A stretch of 56,579 bases of DNA from Oxalobacteraceae bacterium (GCA_947448025.1 CANFLV010000023.1:1-56579), one strand, 5' to 3'; shown: positions 9,319 to 19,609, counted from the stretch's first letter. The notes: generated by a model not told the origin, from the sequence alone. Made by a program: numbers and translations.

Positions 9319-10164
9319 ATGACTTATTGTGTAGCCATGCGCCTCGATGCGGGACTCGTGTTCCTGTCCGATTCGCGCACCAATGCCGGCGTCGACCAGG
9401 TCGGCACTTTCCGCAAGATGTTTATTTTCGAGAACCCGGGCGACCGGATGATCGTGCTGATGAGCGCCGGAAACCTGTCGATTTCGCAGTCGGTGCGGCA
9501 GATCATTGCGGACTATAAAAGCCCGGCTGGCAAGAGCATCTGGACAGCGACCTCGATGGTGGAAGTGGCGCAAATTGTCGGCGATGCCGTGCGCGCCGTG
9601 CATGAGCGCGATGCCAAGGCACTGAAGAATTTCAATATCGATTTTAATGTCAGCCTGATCCTCGGCGGCCAGATCGGCGGCGAACGCTGCCGCATGTTCC
9701 AGATTTACTCGGCAGGTAATTTCATCGAGTCGCAGCGCGAAAGCCCCTATTTCCAGATCGGGGAAGCGAAGTACGGCAAACCGATCATCGACCGCATCAT
9801 CAATCCGGGTACCGGCCTCGATGAAGCGGCAAAATGCGCCTTGATTTCCATGGACTCGACGCTGCGTTCGAATATTTCAGTGGGCTTGCCGCTGGATTTG
9901 CTGATTTATAAGGCTGACAGTCTGTCGGTCTCGCATTTCGTCACGATCGATGAAAAGAACCAGTATTTCAAGATGATTCATGACACCTGGGGTCAGCAGC
10001 TCAAGAGCGTCTTTGACGGCATTGTGGACCCGGTCTGGGATGTCGCGGTCACAGCACAAAGCGAACCAATCCGTGTCAGCGCACCGCAGGCACTACGCAC
10101 GGCCGTGGCGGCTTCCCCGCTGCAAGCCGTGGCACAAGACGGCGAGCAGCGGCAGCTTTCCTGA
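9319..10164 (+). CDS. Anbu-type proteasome-related peptidase
   Basis: Anbu ('ancestral beta subunit') is an Ntn-hydrolase related to HslV and 20S proteasome beta subunits. The start MTYCVAMRL places Thr2 as the new N-terminus after Met removal. Numbering from that Thr as residue 1 gives T1, D17, R19 (SDSR) and K32 (FRKM), in register with the Thr1/Asp17/Lys33 site of proteasome-type enzymes. The 281-residue length fits Anbu and exceeds HslV (~175). The C-terminal ~40 residues are Ala/Gln-rich and probably disordered. It lies 55 bp after the alpha-E gene and ends 21 bp from the convergent receptor gene. Substrates are unknown. Confidence 0.92.
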   Translation: MTYCVAMRLDAGLVFLSDSRTNAGVDQVGTFRKMFIFENPGDRMIVLMSAGNLSISQSVRQIIADYKSPAGKSIWTATSMVEVAQIVGDAVRAVHERDAKALKNFNIDFNVSLILGGQIGGERCRMFQIYSAGNFIESQRESPYFQIGEAKYGKPIIDRIINPGTGLDEAAKCALISMDSTLRSNISVGLPLDLLIYKADSLSVSHFVTIDEKNQYFKMIHDTWGQQLKSVFDGIVDPVWDVAVTAQSEPIRVSAPQALRTAVAASPLQAVAQDGEQRQLS

Positions 10165-10185
10165 AAAACGCCTGCCCTTGCTGCC

Positions 10186-12717
10186 TCAGCCGCCAGCCGT
10201 TCGATCGAAGGCATAGCGCAGCCCGACCCATATCTGCCGTGGCGCACCGGGTGCAAAAAAGGTCGAGTTCTGTACGGGATAACCGGCAGCACTCGATCCG
10301 CCGAGTGGGCGGGCAATGAAATTACCATTCGCATCAAAGCCCGTTGCGCCCAACTGGGCAGCCGTGACGTAACGCGTATCGAACACATTATTGACTTGCG
10401 CCAGCAGCTGCAGTCGGGGCGTCACGTGATAGCGCGCATCCAGATTGAAAATCGCGTAGCCGGCGCTGCGCCCGGGACCCAGATAATATTTGCCATCGGG
10501 CTGGTGAGCATTGTTCTCGTTACCGCGCGCGAGGGCATCTGAGACCGCCACCATGCCGCCTGAGAGCATCAGCGCCGGCGACAGCGCGTAGTCGGCAAAC
10601 AACTTCAGCATCTGACGTGGCATCAGCGGCAGGCGATCGCCGGGACGCACCGTGATGTTGCCGTCTTGCCCGGGTGAGCCGGCACTGGCCGACGCATTAC
10701 TGCTATTGCCGCTGCCATTGACGGTTTCCGCACTCTGGAAAGTCGCCGCCAGCAAGGTATAGTGCGCGCCCATGCTGAGCTGATCGCGTTTGCCGCTGAG
10801 TCCCAATTCCAAGCCCTGACGCCGGGTTTTGCCGAAATTCCTGAAATAGCCGAAACCAGACTGATTGTCTGCCACAAAGAGGATGTCGTCATGGTTTTCG
10901 GCGCGGAAGACGCCAGCATTCCATTGCAGATTGCCCACCGATCCGCGCGCACCGAATTCCAGCGTTTGCGTAACGACCTGCCTCAAGGGCGGATCGCCCG
11001 CCATTGCATTGGGCAGCTTGCAGGGCTGTTCCGGGTTGGCACAGCCGAGTTCAATGGCGGTCGGCGCGCGGCTGCTTTCACTGTAGCCAGCATAGGTATT
11101 GACGGCCGGCGTCGGACTGTAGCTTAGGCCAATGGCCGGATTGAAGCGTGCCAGACGGTGATCGCCGCTGAGCGTGGCGCTGTCATTGTCGGCATGGATC
11201 TGGTCGCGATTATGGATCGTGGTCGCATTGTAACGACCGGACAGCGTCAGGTGCATATTGTCACGTAGCGCCAAGGTGTCGCCGGCGAATACGCTCCAGG
11301 TCCGAATGCGGCCGCGCAGATCGACCCGTGTGTCATAGGGTTCGCCATCGACATTGCCACCGCTGACGCCATCGGCGTAGGCATTCACGCCGGTGATGCT
11401 ACGGTCAGCATTGAGGTAGCCGAGCTGCGCGGATTGCGTAAAATGCACGCGGCTTTCGTCAAAGCCGGCGCCGGTCACGAACTGGTGTCGCATGCCGGCC
11501 AGCGAGCCCAGCCAGGTCATCTGAGCGGACAGGCCGTCATTCTGTTGCGCGGTTTGCGTGCGATTGATCAGGCCATTGCATTTTTCGCCCGGCTCATCCT
11601 TTAACAGCACTTGCGCGATGCAGCGCCAGTAGGGAAATGGCGTGTTCGCGGCAGTCGCGCCGGCCGCCGGAAAGCCGCTGTAGCCGGCCGCCGTCAAAGT
11701 GGCCTTTTCGGCGGCGCTGGGCTGGTACACCGACTGGTCAAGTGAGCCCTCATTGATATCGCCATTGAAGGTCGAAGAGTGGATATTGCGGTAATACAGA
11801 TTGCCGGATAAGTGCAGCGACTCGCTGATGCTGTGACTGGCCGCGAGGTTGAGCAGGGTCGACCGATTCTGCGTCACATCCGGTTTGGTGTAGACGCTGG
11901 CCCAGTCGCGCGCCAGCATGCCCTGCTCCTGCAAACCATTACCGTTAAGCTGATTATCGGCATGCGCCAAGGTCATTTTCACATCAGTCGCCGCGTCGCT
12001 CCAGCCGAGCTTGGAAAACAGCTGGCGCACAGCGGACGGCGAATCGTCGCGCCAGCCGCGCTCCTTGAACAGGTTTCCAGTCATGTACCAGTTCAAACCC
12101 TGTTCATTGTAGCCGCCATGTTCGAAGGTGAGCGTGCGCCGGGCGTTGCTGCCGACCGTGCCCTGCAGCGAAGTCCCGGGATCGCTGCGACCGTTCTTGG
12201 TCTGCAGCGACAGCGCGCCGCCCAGCGTATTGAGCCCGAACAGCGGATTCGAGCCCGGCATGAGCGACATCGACGCGATGGCTGCGCGCGGAATCAGATC
12301 CCAGCTCACGACATCGCCAAAGGGCTGGTTCATGCGCACGCCATCCATGTAGACCGACAGGCCCTGCGGCGTCCCCAGCAGCGGCGACGCGCTGTAGCCG
12401 CGATAGGTGACATCCATCTGGAATGGATTACCCTGCATTTCGTTGACATGGACACTGCCCAGCCTGCGGTTCATGAAATCACTTAAATCGAGAGCGCCAC
12501 TGCGTTCAAGATCGCTGCTTCTGGCACTTTGCACAGCGGCAGCAATCTGGTTCAAAGGCTGACCAATACCGGGCAGCGGCGTCATGCCGACCACTTCGAC
12601 CGCAGGCAGAGATGTCTCTTGCGCTTGAGCATACCCACAAAATGCTGCGTTCACGGCCAAGACGATGGCCGTGCGGCGCCAGGAATCCAATGTCGAGAAA
12701 TTGGGCAAATCGTGCAC
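10186..12717 (-). CDS. TonB-dependent outer-membrane receptor
   Basis: An 843-residue outer-membrane receptor. A signal peptide ends near residue 32 (CGYAQAQ). The plug domain follows (about 50-170) with [20 protein letters not shown] and the [12 protein letters not shown] end. A long beta-barrel comes next, finishing with an aromatic/arginine strand (WVGLRYAF). The start is GTG 12717, supported by AAGGA six bases upstream; an ATG seven bases further upstream is out of frame. The ligand cannot be told from sequence; such receptors import siderophores, heme, cobalamin or similar molecules. No transport genes adjoin it. ExbB and ExbD genes lie 20 kb away, without tonB. Confidence 0.9.
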   Translation of the reverse strand: MHDLPNFSTLDSWRRTAIVLAVNAAFCGYAQAQETSLPAVEVVGMTPLPGIGQPLNQIAAAVQSARSSDLERSGALDLSDFMNRRLGSVHVNEMQGNPFQMDVTYRGYSASPLLGTPQGLSVYMDGVRMNQPFGDVVSWDLIPRAAIASMSLMPGSNPLFGLNTLGGALSLQTKNGRSDPGTSLQGTVGSNARRTLTFEHGGYNEQGLNWYMTGNLFKERGWRDDSPSAVRQLFSKLGWSDAATDVKMTLAHADNQLNGNGLQEQGMLARDWASVYTKPDVTQNRSTLLNLAASHSISESLHLSGNLYYRNIHSSTFNGDINEGSLDQSVYQPSAAEKATLTAAGYSGFPAAGATAANTPFPYWRCIAQVLLKDEPGEKCNGLINRTQTAQQNDGLSAQMTWLGSLAGMRHQFVTGAGFDESRVHFTQSAQLGYLNADRSITGVNAYADGVSGGNVDGEPYDTRVDLRGRIRTWSVFAGDTLALRDNMHLTLSGRYNATTIHNRDQIHADNDSATLSGDHRLARFNPAIGLSYSPTPAVNTYAGYSESSRAPTAIELGCANPEQPCKLPNAMAGDPPLRQVVTQTLEFGARGSVGNLQWNAGVFRAENHDDILFVADNQSGFGYFRNFGKTRRQGLELGLSGKRDQLSMGAHYTLLAATFQSAETVNGSGNSSNASASAGSPGQDGNITVRPGDRLPLMPRQMLKLFADYALSPALMLSGGMVAVSDALARGNENNAHQPDGKYYLGPGRSAGYAIFNLDARYHVTPRLQLLAQVNNVFDTRYVTAAQLGATGFDANGNFIARPLGGSSAAGYPVQNSTFFAPGAPRQIWVGLRYAFDRTAGG

Positions 12718-13043
12718 AAGTCATCCTTTTTAATTGTTCAACTTTGGAATAGCTGTGTGTTCATTTTTGGAGCAGCATTGACGCCGATGTGTGGCCGGCA
12801 AGCTCGTACTAGTCGTAACAGCAACTATCACGCCAGCGGATCGAGGCACAGGAGAAGAAGGGGCGCACGCTGCGCCGGGGAATTACATGGAAATAGGAGA
12901 TGGTGGCTGCTCGCAGCAGCAAATTTGAGGCCATGCGCGCCTTACTGGCGCGTCAAACGGCGTTCGACTGGTCGCTGACCAGTCCGCTTACAACCTGCGC
13001 AGCGGCGCCCGGTACGATGCTTCGCACCCGGGCAGCGCCCGAC
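12718..13043. other. Gene-free stretch with four small hairpins, between receptor gene and purM
   Basis: No gene is supported in these 326 bases, the leader region of the receptor gene and the 3' region of purM (both minus strand). Four short perfect hairpins sit in a row: GCTGC/GCAGC at 12906-12917, CGCGCC/GGCGCG at 12936-12952, GACTGGTC/GACCAGTC at 12966-12984, and CGGGC/GCCCG at 13029-13041. None is followed by a T-run. I looked for cobalamin and TPP riboswitch core motifs on the receptor strand and did not find them. Confidence 0.5.
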
Positions 13044-14087
13044 TTAAATAACGATGGTCTGCGCCTCACCCTCGGCACGCAAACGAATCTCGCCGATACG
13101 TGACACCGTCTCGCCAGCCGCAGTCAGCATCGCCATCGCCGCATCCGCGTTTTCTTTGGAAACGATCACGGTCATGCCGATACCGCAGTTGAAAACGCGA
13201 TGCATTTCCGCATCCGCCACGCCGCCATGTTCCTGCAGCCACGTGAACAGCGGCGGCATGACCCAAGCCTTGCTATCCAATACTGCCGTCAAATTGTCCT
13301 GCAAGACGCGCGGCACATTTTCGACCAGGCCACCGCCGGTGATGTGCACCATGCCCTTGACGTCCATCGCTGCCATCAGCGCCAGCAAAGGCTTGACGTA
13401 AATACGCGTCGGCTCAAGCAACACATCAGCGAGCTTGCGGCCGTGGAAATCGCTGTTCAGATCCGGCTGGGCGACTTCGATGATCTTGCGTACCAGCGAA
13501 TAGCCATTCGAATGCGCGCCCGATGAGGCGAGTCCCAGCACGACATCGCCCGGCGTGATTGTAGTGCCATCGATGAGCTTGGATTTCTCGACCGCGCCAA
13601 CGGCGAAACCCGCGAGGTCGTATTCGCCTTCCGGATACATGCTCGGCATTTCAGCGGTTTCGCCGCCGATCAAGGCACAGCCGGCGCGCTCGCAGCCGAG
13701 CGCAATGCCCTTGATGACGTCGGTGGCGGTGGCTACGTCGAGCTTGCCGCAGGCGAAATAATCGAGGAAGAACAGCGGCTCGGCGCCCTGCACGAGGATG
13801 TCATTGACGCTCATGGCGACGAGATCGATGCCGACTGTGTCGTGCTTGTTGAGCAGGAAGGCGAGCTTGAGCTTGGTGCCCACGCCATCGGTACCGGAGA
13901 CCAGTACCGGCTCCTTGAATTTCTTGCTGACTTCGAACAGTGCGCCGAAGCCGCCCAGCCCGCCCATGACACCTTCGCGCATGGTTCGTTTGGCGAAAGG
14001 CTTGATAGCCTCGACTAAGGCATCACCGGCGTCCATGTCGACACCGGCATCACGATAAGAAAGGGAGATCTTGGAAGAATTGCTCAT
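13044..14087 (-). CDS. purM: Phosphoribosylformylglycinamidine cyclo-ligase (AIR synthetase)
   Basis: PurM converts FGAM to AIR with ATP, the fifth step of de novo purine synthesis in the cytoplasm. The 347-residue product is full length for the family. It shows [20 protein letters not shown] at the N-terminus, the glycine-rich [15 protein letters not shown] loop, [20 protein letters not shown], the [11 protein letters not shown] motif, and [15 protein letters not shown] in the C-terminal half. It is divergent from the AI-2E permease gene, whose start lies 60 bp away, an arrangement common in betaproteobacteria. Confidence 0.98.
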   Translation of the reverse strand: MSNSSKISLSYRDAGVDMDAGDALVEAIKPFAKRTMREGVMGGLGGFGALFEVSKKFKEPVLVSGTDGVGTKLKLAFLLNKHDTVGIDLVAMSVNDILVQGAEPLFFLDYFACGKLDVATATDVIKGIALGCERAGCALIGGETAEMPSMYPEGEYDLAGFAVGAVEKSKLIDGTTITPGDVVLGLASSGAHSNGYSLVRKIIEVAQPDLNSDFHGRKLADVLLEPTRIYVKPLLALMAAMDVKGMVHITGGGLVENVPRVLQDNLTAVLDSKAWVMPPLFTWLQEHGGVADAEMHRVFNCGIGMTVIVSKENADAAMAMLTAAGETVSRIGEIRLRAEGEAQTIVI

Positions 14088-14147
14088 GGGGTTATTGGCT
14101 GCGAAGGCGGTAAAATAGAGGCTGGAGCCGGACTAGTCAGTCGGCGA

Positions 14148-15275
14148 ATGCATCATTTTATCAAATCGGACCCTGCCCCCCCTCATTTCATGTCACTTTC
14201 TTTCACTCCCGAACAAAAACAAAGCTGGCTCTGGCTCGGTGTCGCCGCTTCGATCGTGCTCGGACTGGTGCTGGTCGGACCGGTGCTCACGCCCTTCATC
14301 GCTGCCGCCATTCTCGCCTATGCGCTCAATCCCGCCGTCGACTGGCTCACACGCCATCGCCTCGGCCGCCTGCATATTCCACGCGCGATGGCCGTCTCGA
14401 TCGTGATCTTGCTGCTGCTGGCCGCCCTGCTCGGCCTGGCGCTAGTCGTGGTACCAGTCATGCAAATTGAATTCACGCAGATGCGCGAACAGATCCCGAC
14501 CATGCTCACGCGCCTCAATGCCATCCTCAGCCCGAAGCTGCATGAATTCGGTATCGGCGTACGCCTCGATGGCGCGGGCCTGCAGAAATTACTGAATCAC
14601 CAGCTCGCCGTCAGCGGCGATGAAATCTGGGCGGCCGTACTGGCCTCAGCGCGCGTCGGCGGCGTCGCCGTGCTCGGCTGGCTGGCCACCTGCGTGCTGA
14701 TTCCGGTCGTGCTGTTTTACCTGCTGATGGACTGGCATTTGCTGATGCTGCGACTCAGCGAGACAATCCCGCGCCGCTGGCTCAGCCGCGCCGAAGACCT
14801 CGCCGAAGAAGTCGACAGCCTGCTGGCGCAATACCTGCGCGGCCAGCTGGCGGTGATGATTGCACTGGCCGCCTATTATTCCATCGGCCTGCTGCTGGTC
14901 GGCCTCGAAGTCGCGCTGCCGGTCGGCGTATTGACGGGCTTGCTGGTCTTCATTCCCTATATCGGCTTCGGCCTCGGCCTGATTCTCGCGCTGCTGGCGG
15001 CATTGTTGCAGTACGATACAGCGCAAGGCATCATGCTGGTCTTGGCCGTCTATGGCGTAGGCCAGGTGATCGAGAGCGCCTTCCTTACACCGCGACTGGT
15101 GGGCGAGCGGATTGGTCTACATCCGCTGATCGTGATTTTTGCCTTGCTCGCCTTCGGCCAGGTATTCGGCTTTGTCGGCGTGCTGCTGGCGCTGCCGGCT
15201 TCGGCGATCCTGTCGGTAGCTTACAAACATTTGCGCCAGCATTACCTCAACAGCAGTTTTTACAACCGGATTTGA
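14148..15275 (+). CDS. AI-2E family permease (PerM-like)
   Basis: A 375-residue integral inner-membrane protein of the AI-2E transporter family. There are about eight hydrophobic helices, with paired helices at residues 28-50 and 80-105, a central soluble segment (110-165), and a C-terminal bundle containing GLEVALPVGVLTGLLVFIPYIGFGLG, the best conserved part of the family. The transported substrate is unclear; members have been linked to autoinducer-2 export or Na+(Li+)/H+ exchange. An alternative start is ATG 14190 (residue 15, MSLSFTPEQ); neither start has a clear Shine-Dalgarno sequence. It stands upstream of hda, the usual betaproteobacterial order. Confidence 0.88.
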   Translation: MHHFIKSDPAPPHFMSLSFTPEQKQSWLWLGVAASIVLGLVLVGPVLTPFIAAAILAYALNPAVDWLTRHRLGRLHIPRAMAVSIVILLLLAALLGLALVVVPVMQIEFTQMREQIPTMLTRLNAILSPKLHEFGIGVRLDGAGLQKLLNHQLAVSGDEIWAAVLASARVGGVAVLGWLATCVLIPVVLFYLLMDWHLLMLRLSETIPRRWLSRAEDLAEEVDSLLAQYLRGQLAVMIALAAYYSIGLLLVGLEVALPVGVLTGLLVFIPYIGFGLGLILALLAALLQYDTAQGIMLVLAVYGVGQVIESAFLTPRLVGERIGLHPLIVIFALLAFGQVFGFVGVLLALPASAILSVAYKHLRQHYLNSSFYNRI

Positions 15276-15320
15276 AGCAGCAATGAGTAATCCATCAAGA
15301 TCGCAAGAAAGACTGACAGC

Positions 15321-16031
15321 ATGAGGCAGATGCTGCTCGACTGGGGCATGGAACAGCCGCAAACCCTGGCTACCTTCGTGGCCGGACAAAATACCGAATT
15401 ACTGAGCCGCCTGCAGCGCCTGGAAGATGCCCCCGCCAGCAGTCTCGATGAACGCTTTGTCTATCTCTGGGGCGCGAATGGCGCCGGCAAGACGCATTTG
15501 CTGAAAGCGCTGGCGAAGATGCCGTCGGCGCGCTACCTGCCCGCTGACGCTTATGCTGCCGATTTCGAATTCGACCCGGCACACAGCCTCTACCTCATCG
15601 ATGACTGCGACCAGCTCACGCCGGCAGCGCAGATCGCCGCCTTCAATCTGTTCAATGAAGCGCGCGAACATGGCGCGACCCTGGTCGCCGCAGGTTGTAT
15701 GGCGCCGGCCACCTTGGTAGTGCGCGAAGATTTGCGTACGCGCCTCGGTTGGGGCCTGATTTATCAGGTGCATGGATTGACCGATGAAGAAAAAATTGCC
15801 GCATTGACGAAAGCAGCGCTGGCGCGGGGTTTTTCGCTGTCGCCGGGCGTGTTACCCTACCTGATTACGCATTTCCATCGAGACATGCGATCTTTGTCGG
15901 CCATGCTGGATTCACTCGACAAATATTCGCTGGAAACCCAGCGGCCGATCACCCTGCCCTTGCTGCGGCAGCTGCTGCAGCTGGATGGATTCGATGGCTT
16001 AGAGCCGCTCGACGGCGACACAAGAACATAA
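15321..16031 (+). CDS. hda: DnaA inactivator Hda-like ATPase
   Basis: Hda is an AAA+ protein related to DnaA that, with the loaded beta clamp, promotes hydrolysis of DnaA-bound ATP and prevents re-initiation of replication. The 236-residue product has Walker A GANGAGKTH at residues 51-59, a Walker B region SLYLIDDCDQL near 95, sensor and DLRTRLGWGL segments, and no DNA-binding domain IV. The N-terminal RQMLLDW resembles the short clamp-binding motif of Hda. ATG 15321 follows 45 bp after the permease gene. It probably heads an operon with the HAD phosphatase and pcnB. Confidence 0.88.
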   Translation: MRQMLLDWGMEQPQTLATFVAGQNTELLSRLQRLEDAPASSLDERFVYLWGANGAGKTHLLKALAKMPSARYLPADAYAADFEFDPAHSLYLIDDCDQLTPAAQIAAFNLFNEAREHGATLVAAGCMAPATLVVREDLRTRLGWGLIYQVHGLTDEEKIAALTKAALARGFSLSPGVLPYLITHFHRDMRSLSAMLDSLDKYSLETQRPITLPLLRQLLQLDGFDGLEPLDGDTRT

Positions 16032-16044
16032 TATCGAAGCAAAC

Positions 16045-16716
16045 ATGAACCTGGCCCTATTCGACCTCGACCACACCATCCTGCCACTGGACTCCGATAA
16101 TCAGTGGGGCCAGTTCCTCGCCCGCACCGGCGCCATCGACGCTGCTGCATATAACCTGCGCAATGAACAATTCTTTGCCGACTACAATGCCGGCCAGCTC
16201 GACGCCACCGCTTATCTTGAATTTGCACTCGGCGCGATGGCGCCGTTCAGCCGCGCGCAGCTCGATGACTGGCATGCGCAATACATGCAGGAGATTGTGC
16301 GCCCGGCGCTCATGCCTGCAGCGCTCGCGCTGGTGAAGCGGCATCAGGACCAGGGCGATCTGGTGGCCATCGTGACAGCCACGAATCGTTTCGTGACCAG
16401 TCCGATCGCCGCTGCCTTCGGTGTCGAACACCTGATCGCAGCCGAGCCGGAACTACGCGCCGATGGATCGCTCACGGGTCGCCTGCTCGGCACGCCGACT
16501 TACGCCGAAGGCAAGATCACGCATACGCTGGCGTGGCTCGATCGGCTCGGCAAGACGCTGAACGATTTTGAAAGAACTTATTTTTACAGCGACTCGCAAA
16601 ACGATATCCCGCTGATGTCCATTGTCACCGACCCGGTCGCGACCAATCCCAATGCCAAACTGACTGCCCATGCACTGGCGCACGGTTGGCCTATCCTGCA
16701 GATATTCAATGATTAA
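16045..16716 (+). CDS. HAD-superfamily subfamily IB phosphatase
   Basis: A 223-residue cytoplasmic hydrolase. The N-terminal FDLDHT is the DxDxT motif with the nucleophile Asp. The Thr of VTATNRF is motif II. The Lys of EGKI and the acidic pair in YSDSQNDIPL supply motifs III and IV. It fits the HAD-IB family related to phosphoserine phosphatase and seen between hda and pcnB in many betaproteobacteria. The physiological substrate is unknown. It begins 13 bp after hda and overlaps pcnB by eight bases, so the three are probably co-transcribed and translationally coupled. Confidence 0.88.
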   Translation: MNLALFDLDHTILPLDSDNQWGQFLARTGAIDAAAYNLRNEQFFADYNAGQLDATAYLEFALGAMAPFSRAQLDDWHAQYMQEIVRPALMPAALALVKRHQDQGDLVAIVTATNRFVTSPIAAAFGVEHLIAAEPELRADGSLTGRLLGTPTYAEGKITHTLAWLDRLGKTLNDFERTYFYSDSQNDIPLMSIVTDPVATNPNAKLTAHALAHGWPILQIFND

Positions 16717-18097
16717 AAAGTTCATCCGCCGCATGCTCGGCGTGAAGCAAAAGCCGGTCGATACGAGCGTGCCGGTCACGCTTGCTGCCGCCGAGCACAA
16801 GATCGATCCGGCACTGGTGTCGCCGAACGCCGTGCGCGTGACGCACACGCTGCAGCAAGCCGGCTTCAAGGCTTTTGTCGTCGGTGGCGCCGTGCGCGAC
16901 CTGCTGCTGGGACATAAGCCGAAAGATTTCGACATCGCCACCAATGCTACGCCAGAGCAGGTCAAGCGCCTGTTCCGACGCGCCTTCATCATCGGCAAAC
17001 GTTTTCAGATCGTGCATGTGATGATGGGCCAGGAACAGCTGGAAGTGACGACCTTCCGCGGCGCTTCGCAAGAGGCGGCGCCGAAAGACGAACACGGCCG
17101 TGTCCTGCGTGACAATACCTTTGGCGAGCAACACGAAGACGCGATCCGCCGCGACTTCACCATCAATGCCATGTATTACGATCCGGCCAGCGAACTGGTG
17201 CTCGATTACCACGGCGGCATGGCCGACATCCGCAGCAAGACCCTGCGCATCATCGGCGTGCCGGAAGCACGTTACCGTGAAGATCCGGTGCGGCTCTTGC
17301 GCGTGGTGCGCTTCGCGGCGAAATCGGGCTTCACGATCGCGCCGGAAACCCGCGCACCGATACAGATCATGGCCCCGCTGATCAACAATGTGCCGGCGGC
17401 GCGCGTGTTCGATGAAATGCTCAAGCTGCTCATGAGTGGCCGCGCACTGGCTTGCCTGCAGCAATTGCGCAAGGAAGGTTTGCATCACGGTTTGCTGCCG
17501 CTGCTGGACGTCGTGCTGGAGCAGCCGCTCGGCGAAAAGTTCGTCACGCTCGCGCTCGACAGCACCGACCAGCGCATACAGGCTGGTAAAACCGTTTCAC
17601 CGGGTTTCCTGTTCGCCTCACTCTTGTGGCATCAGGTCGTCGAAAAATGGAGCGCTTACCAGGCTGCTGGCGAGTATCCGATTCCGGCGCTGCACCTGGC
17701 CGCTGACGATGTCCTGAATGCGCAAACCGACAAGCTCGCGCTGCAACGCAAGATCGCCTCCGACATGCGCGACATCTGGGCCATGCAGCCGCGCTTCGAG
17801 CGTCGCATTGGCAAGTCGCCTTACAAGCTGCTCGAGCATCCGCGCCTGCGCGCCGGTTACGATTTCCTGCTGCTGCGCTGTGCCTCGGGTGAAATCGACA
17901 GCGAGCTTGGCGAATGGTGGACGGCCTTCATGGAAGCCGACACCGAAGGCCGCGACGAGCTGCTGGCGCAAAAGCCGAAAGCCGCAGGCGAAGCCGCCCC
18001 CACGAAAAAGCGCGCACGTCGGCGTAGTGGCCGCGGCAAGGGCACGGGGGATGGCATCACGGGCAGCACCGCAGATAGCGGCACGGGTGGCGAGTAA
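16709..18097 (+). CDS. pcnB: Poly(A) polymerase I
   Basis: PcnB adds poly(A) tails to RNA 3' ends and so promotes decay. The 462-residue protein has the class II nucleotidyltransferase head VVGGAVRDLLLGHKPKDFDI with the DFD metal-binding pair and the RRDFTINAMYYDP motif, then the RNA-binding helices (EDPVRLLRVVRFAAKSGF). The C-terminal tail is strongly basic (KKRARRRSGRGKG). ATG 16709, inside the end of the HAD gene, gives MIKKFIRRML; an upstream in-frame ATG at 16670 would add 13 poorly conserved residues. folK follows after 7 bp, a widespread pcnB-folK pairing. Confidence 0.95.
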   Translation: MIKKFIRRMLGVKQKPVDTSVPVTLAAAEHKIDPALVSPNAVRVTHTLQQAGFKAFVVGGAVRDLLLGHKPKDFDIATNATPEQVKRLFRRAFIIGKRFQIVHVMMGQEQLEVTTFRGASQEAAPKDEHGRVLRDNTFGEQHEDAIRRDFTINAMYYDPASELVLDYHGGMADIRSKTLRIIGVPEARYREDPVRLLRVVRFAAKSGFTIAPETRAPIQIMAPLINNVPAARVFDEMLKLLMSGRALACLQQLRKEGLHHGLLPLLDVVLEQPLGEKFVTLALDSTDQRIQAGKTVSPGFLFASLLWHQVVEKWSAYQAAGEYPIPALHLAADDVLNAQTDKLALQRKIASDMRDIWAMQPRFERRIGKSPYKLLEHPRLRAGYDFLLLRCASGEIDSELGEWWTAFMEADTEGRDELLAQKPKAAGEAAPTKKRARRRSGRGKGTGDGITGSTADSGTGGE

Positions 18098-18104
18098 TTC
18101 CAAG

Positions 18105-18599
18105 GTGAGCAATAGCACGACGATCAGCGCCACGATCGGCATCGGCGCCAATCTGGGTGCGGCAGCGGTGCAGGTCAGGCAAGCCATCGCTGCGCTGGCG
18201 GGCTTGCCGCAGACGACGATGTGCGCCTGCTCCAGCCTTTATGCGAGCGCGCCAGTCGACGCCACTGGCGACGATTATGTGAATGCCGTCATGCGCATTG
18301 ATACCGGGCTGTCGGCGCAGCAGCTGCTGCATGCCCTCCAGACGCTTGAGCTGGCCGCCGGACGCGAACGTCCGTATCTGAATGCCCCGCGCACACTGGA
18401 TCTGGATTTGCTGCTGTATGGCGATGAACAGATCGACAGCGCCACGCTGACCGTGCCGCATCCGCGCATGTTGCAGCGCGCCTTTGTACTCTTGCCGCTG
18501 CTGGAAATCGATCCCCTCGCGCAGATTCCCGGCCATGGCATGGCGCAGGATTATCTGGCAAATGTCACAGCGCAGGTGATCCGCAAAATCGATGGCTGA
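18105..18599 (+). CDS. folK: Hydroxymethyldihydropterin pyrophosphokinase
   Basis: FolK transfers pyrophosphate from ATP to 6-hydroxymethyl-dihydropterin in folate synthesis. The product from GTG 18105 has 164 residues, the normal length, and opens [12 protein letters not shown]. The hallmark motif [19 protein letters not shown] (about residues 86-105) contains the catalytic and metal-binding Asp pair. [19 protein letters not shown] follows. GTG is chosen because the frame upstream of it runs inside pcnB. Only 7 bp separate it from pcnB, and panB follows: two vitamin-pathway genes in a row, as in many proteobacteria. Confidence 0.95.
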   Translation: MSNSTTISATIGIGANLGAAAVQVRQAIAALAGLPQTTMCACSSLYASAPVDATGDDYVNAVMRIDTGLSAQQLLHALQTLELAAGRERPYLNAPRTLDLDLLLYGDEQIDSATLTVPHPRMLQRAFVLLPLLEIDPLAQIPGHGMAQDYLANVTAQVIRKIDG

Positions 18600-18730
18600 A
18601 CTTTCGCCATCCTCCGCGCGACTGGCCGCTTGGGTTGCATCAGGCACGTCAGGTAATATCGCGGGCATTCAATAAACGCAAAGCCGATGCTACAATCGCC
18701 ACCCGTCTTTCAACGCATTCAGGAGTGATC

Positions 18731-19552
18731 ATGGCAGGCTACCTGCAATCGAACCCGCGCAGCAAAGCGATCACTGGCCCGGCGCTCATGGTCTTGCGCG
18801 AAGCCAGCGAAAAAATCACCATGCTGACCTGCTATGACGCGAGCTTTGCGGCATTGATGGACAGGGTCGGTGTCGAGGTCTTGCTGGTCGGCGATTCGCT
18901 CGGTATGGTGTGTCAGGGACATGGCTCGACCTTGCCGGTAACAGTAGCCGATGTCGCGTACCACACCGCCAGCGTCGCGCGCGCAAATCTGACGGCGTTG
19001 CTGGTCGCGGACATGCCTTTTGGCAGTTATGCCACGCCCGGTCTAGCCTTCGATAATGCCGTAATGTTGATGCAAGCCGGCGCGCAGATGGTCAAGCTCG
19101 AAGGTGGCGCATGGCTGGTCGAAACGGTGCGATTTTTGACTGAGCGCGGTGTGCCGGTCTGCGCGCATCTCGGTCTGACTCCACAGTCGGTACACCAGCT
19201 CGGCGGCTACAAGGTGCAGGGCAAGACCATGCAGGCAGCCGACCAGCTCAAGGCCGATGCACTGGCCTTGCAGGCAGCAGGCGCATCCCTGCTTGTGCTG
19301 GAAGCGATTCCGTCGGCGCTGGGCAAGGAAACCACGGATTTGCTGACGATACCGACGATCGGTATTGGCGCCGGTCCCGATTGCTCGGGGCAGGTACTGG
19401 TGATGCATGACATGCTCGGCGTTTTCCCGGGTAAGAAGGCGCGTTTCGTGAAGAACTTCATGGACGGCCAGACCAGCATCGACGCGGCTGTCGGCGCCTA
19501 TGTGGCGGCAGTCAAGGACGGGACATTTCCGGCGCCGGAGCACTGCTTCTGA
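18731..19552 (+). CDS. panB: 3-methyl-2-oxobutanoate hydroxymethyltransferase
   Basis: PanB makes ketopantoate from 2-oxoisovalerate and methylene-tetrahydrofolate, the first step of pantothenate synthesis. The 273-residue barrel enzyme shows [17 protein letters not shown], the metal-site [20 protein letters not shown], and [17 protein letters not shown] near the C-terminus. ATG 18731, five bases after AGGAG, is preferred over the longer frame opening at 18635. It needs folate as co-substrate, a functional link with folK next door. panC is not in the window. Confidence 0.97.
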   Translation: MAGYLQSNPRSKAITGPALMVLREASEKITMLTCYDASFAALMDRVGVEVLLVGDSLGMVCQGHGSTLPVTVADVAYHTASVARANLTALLVADMPFGSYATPGLAFDNAVMLMQAGAQMVKLEGGAWLVETVRFLTERGVPVCAHLGLTPQSVHQLGGYKVQGKTMQAADQLKADALALQAAGASLLVLEAIPSALGKETTDLLTIPTIGIGAGPDCSGQVLVMHDMLGVFPGKKARFVKNFMDGQTSIDAAVGAYVAAVKDGTFPAPEHCF

Positions 19553-19571
19553 TCGCGGCAATGATGCGCTT

Positions 19572-19593
19572 TGACGAGGCGCGGGCCTCGTCA
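19572..19593. terminator. Hairpin between convergent panB and carbonic anhydrase genes
   Basis: TGACGAGGC (19572-19580) pairs perfectly with GCCTCGTCA (19585-19593) around a four-base loop. It lies 20 bp after the panB stop and 17 bp before the end of the convergent gene. A loose T-rich run (ATTTTTA) follows ten bases later on the plus strand. A bidirectional terminator is plausible but not proved. Confidence 0.45.
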
Positions 19594-19609
19594 TCGCTTA
19601 CATCAATTT

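Noticed and set aside
12718-13043. Cobalamin or TPP riboswitch before the TonB receptor gene
   Set aside because: Core motifs of both classes are missing on the relevant strand; only simple hairpins are found.
17718-18104. Extended start for folK inside pcnB
   Set aside because: The extra ~129 residues are an out-of-phase reading of pcnB. The folate enzyme of normal length begins at GTG 18105.
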